A stretch of 16,630 nucleotides of DNA, taken from Cylindrotheca closterium (lineage: Eukaryota > Bacillariophyta > Bacillariophyceae > Bacillariales > Bacillariaceae). Shown here in pieces: positions 16,456 to 16,630 of the stretch. Position numbers and translations under genes: made by a program. The notes beneath the pieces are model-generated. The model worked only from the letters and a program-made list of their open reading frames with translations. It had not been told where the DNA came from and did not search any database. The stretch lies in contig CAKOGP040001824.1 in the NCBI GenBank assembly GCA_933822405.4, positions 1 to 16,630 of the forward strand, given 5' to 3'. The stretch's first letter is position 1; every line of letters begins with the position of its first letter.

Positions 16456-16630
16456 CTACTGTCGTTGGTGTGTGTGTCAATTGTCAATATAACACTTTGG
16501 TTGAATTTTTTCTTCTCTCTCCGTTTTCCACGGTGTGAAGAACATTTTCTATTCGCCTTTTTTACCACGTCAATCGAAACCTCGTGGGCCTACAAGTACC
16601 AGGTACCGTACACGTACCTGGTACCGGTAT
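16456..16630. other. upstream flank of the seven-helix gene
   Basis: Pyrimidine-rich sequence (16500-16530) just upstream of the start, then a palindrome-dense end of the window. No gene was seen. Confidence 0.5.
16596..16624. repeat. 11-bp perfect inverted repeat
   Basis: GTACCAGGTAC (16596-16606) and GTACCTGGTAC (16614-16624) are exact reverse complements separated by 7 bases. The right arm begins the 16-mer also found at 4835-4850. Confidence 0.95.

Overview
The window looks like nuclear DNA of a photosynthetic stramenopile, most likely a pennate diatom. Four things point that way: a heat-shock-factor (HSF) type DNA-binding gene with one short GT-AG intron, from a family greatly expanded in diatoms; a protein with a signal peptide whose predicted cleavage is followed directly by phenylalanine and a Ser/Arg-rich stretch, as in diatom plastid import; ankyrin-repeat genes in a gene-poor, repeat-rich setting; and a eukaryotic seven-helix membrane protein. 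No bacterial operon signals, rRNA, tRNA, CRISPR array or complete transposon were recognised. The genus cannot be fixed from the sequence alone.

Layout. 1-3488: no convincing gene; several diverged direct repeats, a G-box-bearing duplicated block, an AATC microsatellite, and one half of a dispersed inverted repeat (1540-1618). 3489-4229 (-): small secreted low-complexity protein, with a pair of inverted E2F-like sites upstream. 4938-6762 (-): ankyrin-repeat pseudogene 1 (about 15 repeats, at least five frameshifts and one stop). 7460-8704 (-): intact 414-residue protein, probably plastid-targeted, function unknown. 8705-11483: 2.8 kb without a convincing gene, holding a candidate inverted-repeat-bounded unit (9264-10629), tandem repeats, and CRE-like palindromes near both flanking genes. 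11484-12969 (+): intact HSF-type regulator with two HSF domains. 13486-14543 (+): ankyrin-repeat pseudogene 2, a paralogue of the first in opposite orientation. 14760-14895: the other half of the dispersed repeat. 15226-16455 (-): intact 409-residue seven-helix, GPCR-like protein. 16456-16630: its upstream flank, with dense GGTACC/TACCGGTA palindromes.

How the parts relate. The four intact genes do not form an obvious pathway. The strongest structural theme is duplication and decay. The two ankyrin pseudogenes end in the same C-terminal motif and share a short stretch past the stop codon. A dispersed repeat lies downstream of each in the same relative orientation. This suggests an old inverted segmental duplication later broken up by insertions. 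The plastid-protein gene and the HSF gene are divergently transcribed, and each has a TGACGT-type palindrome upstream. The octamer TACCGGTA occurs eight times, always outside intact genes and pseudogenes.
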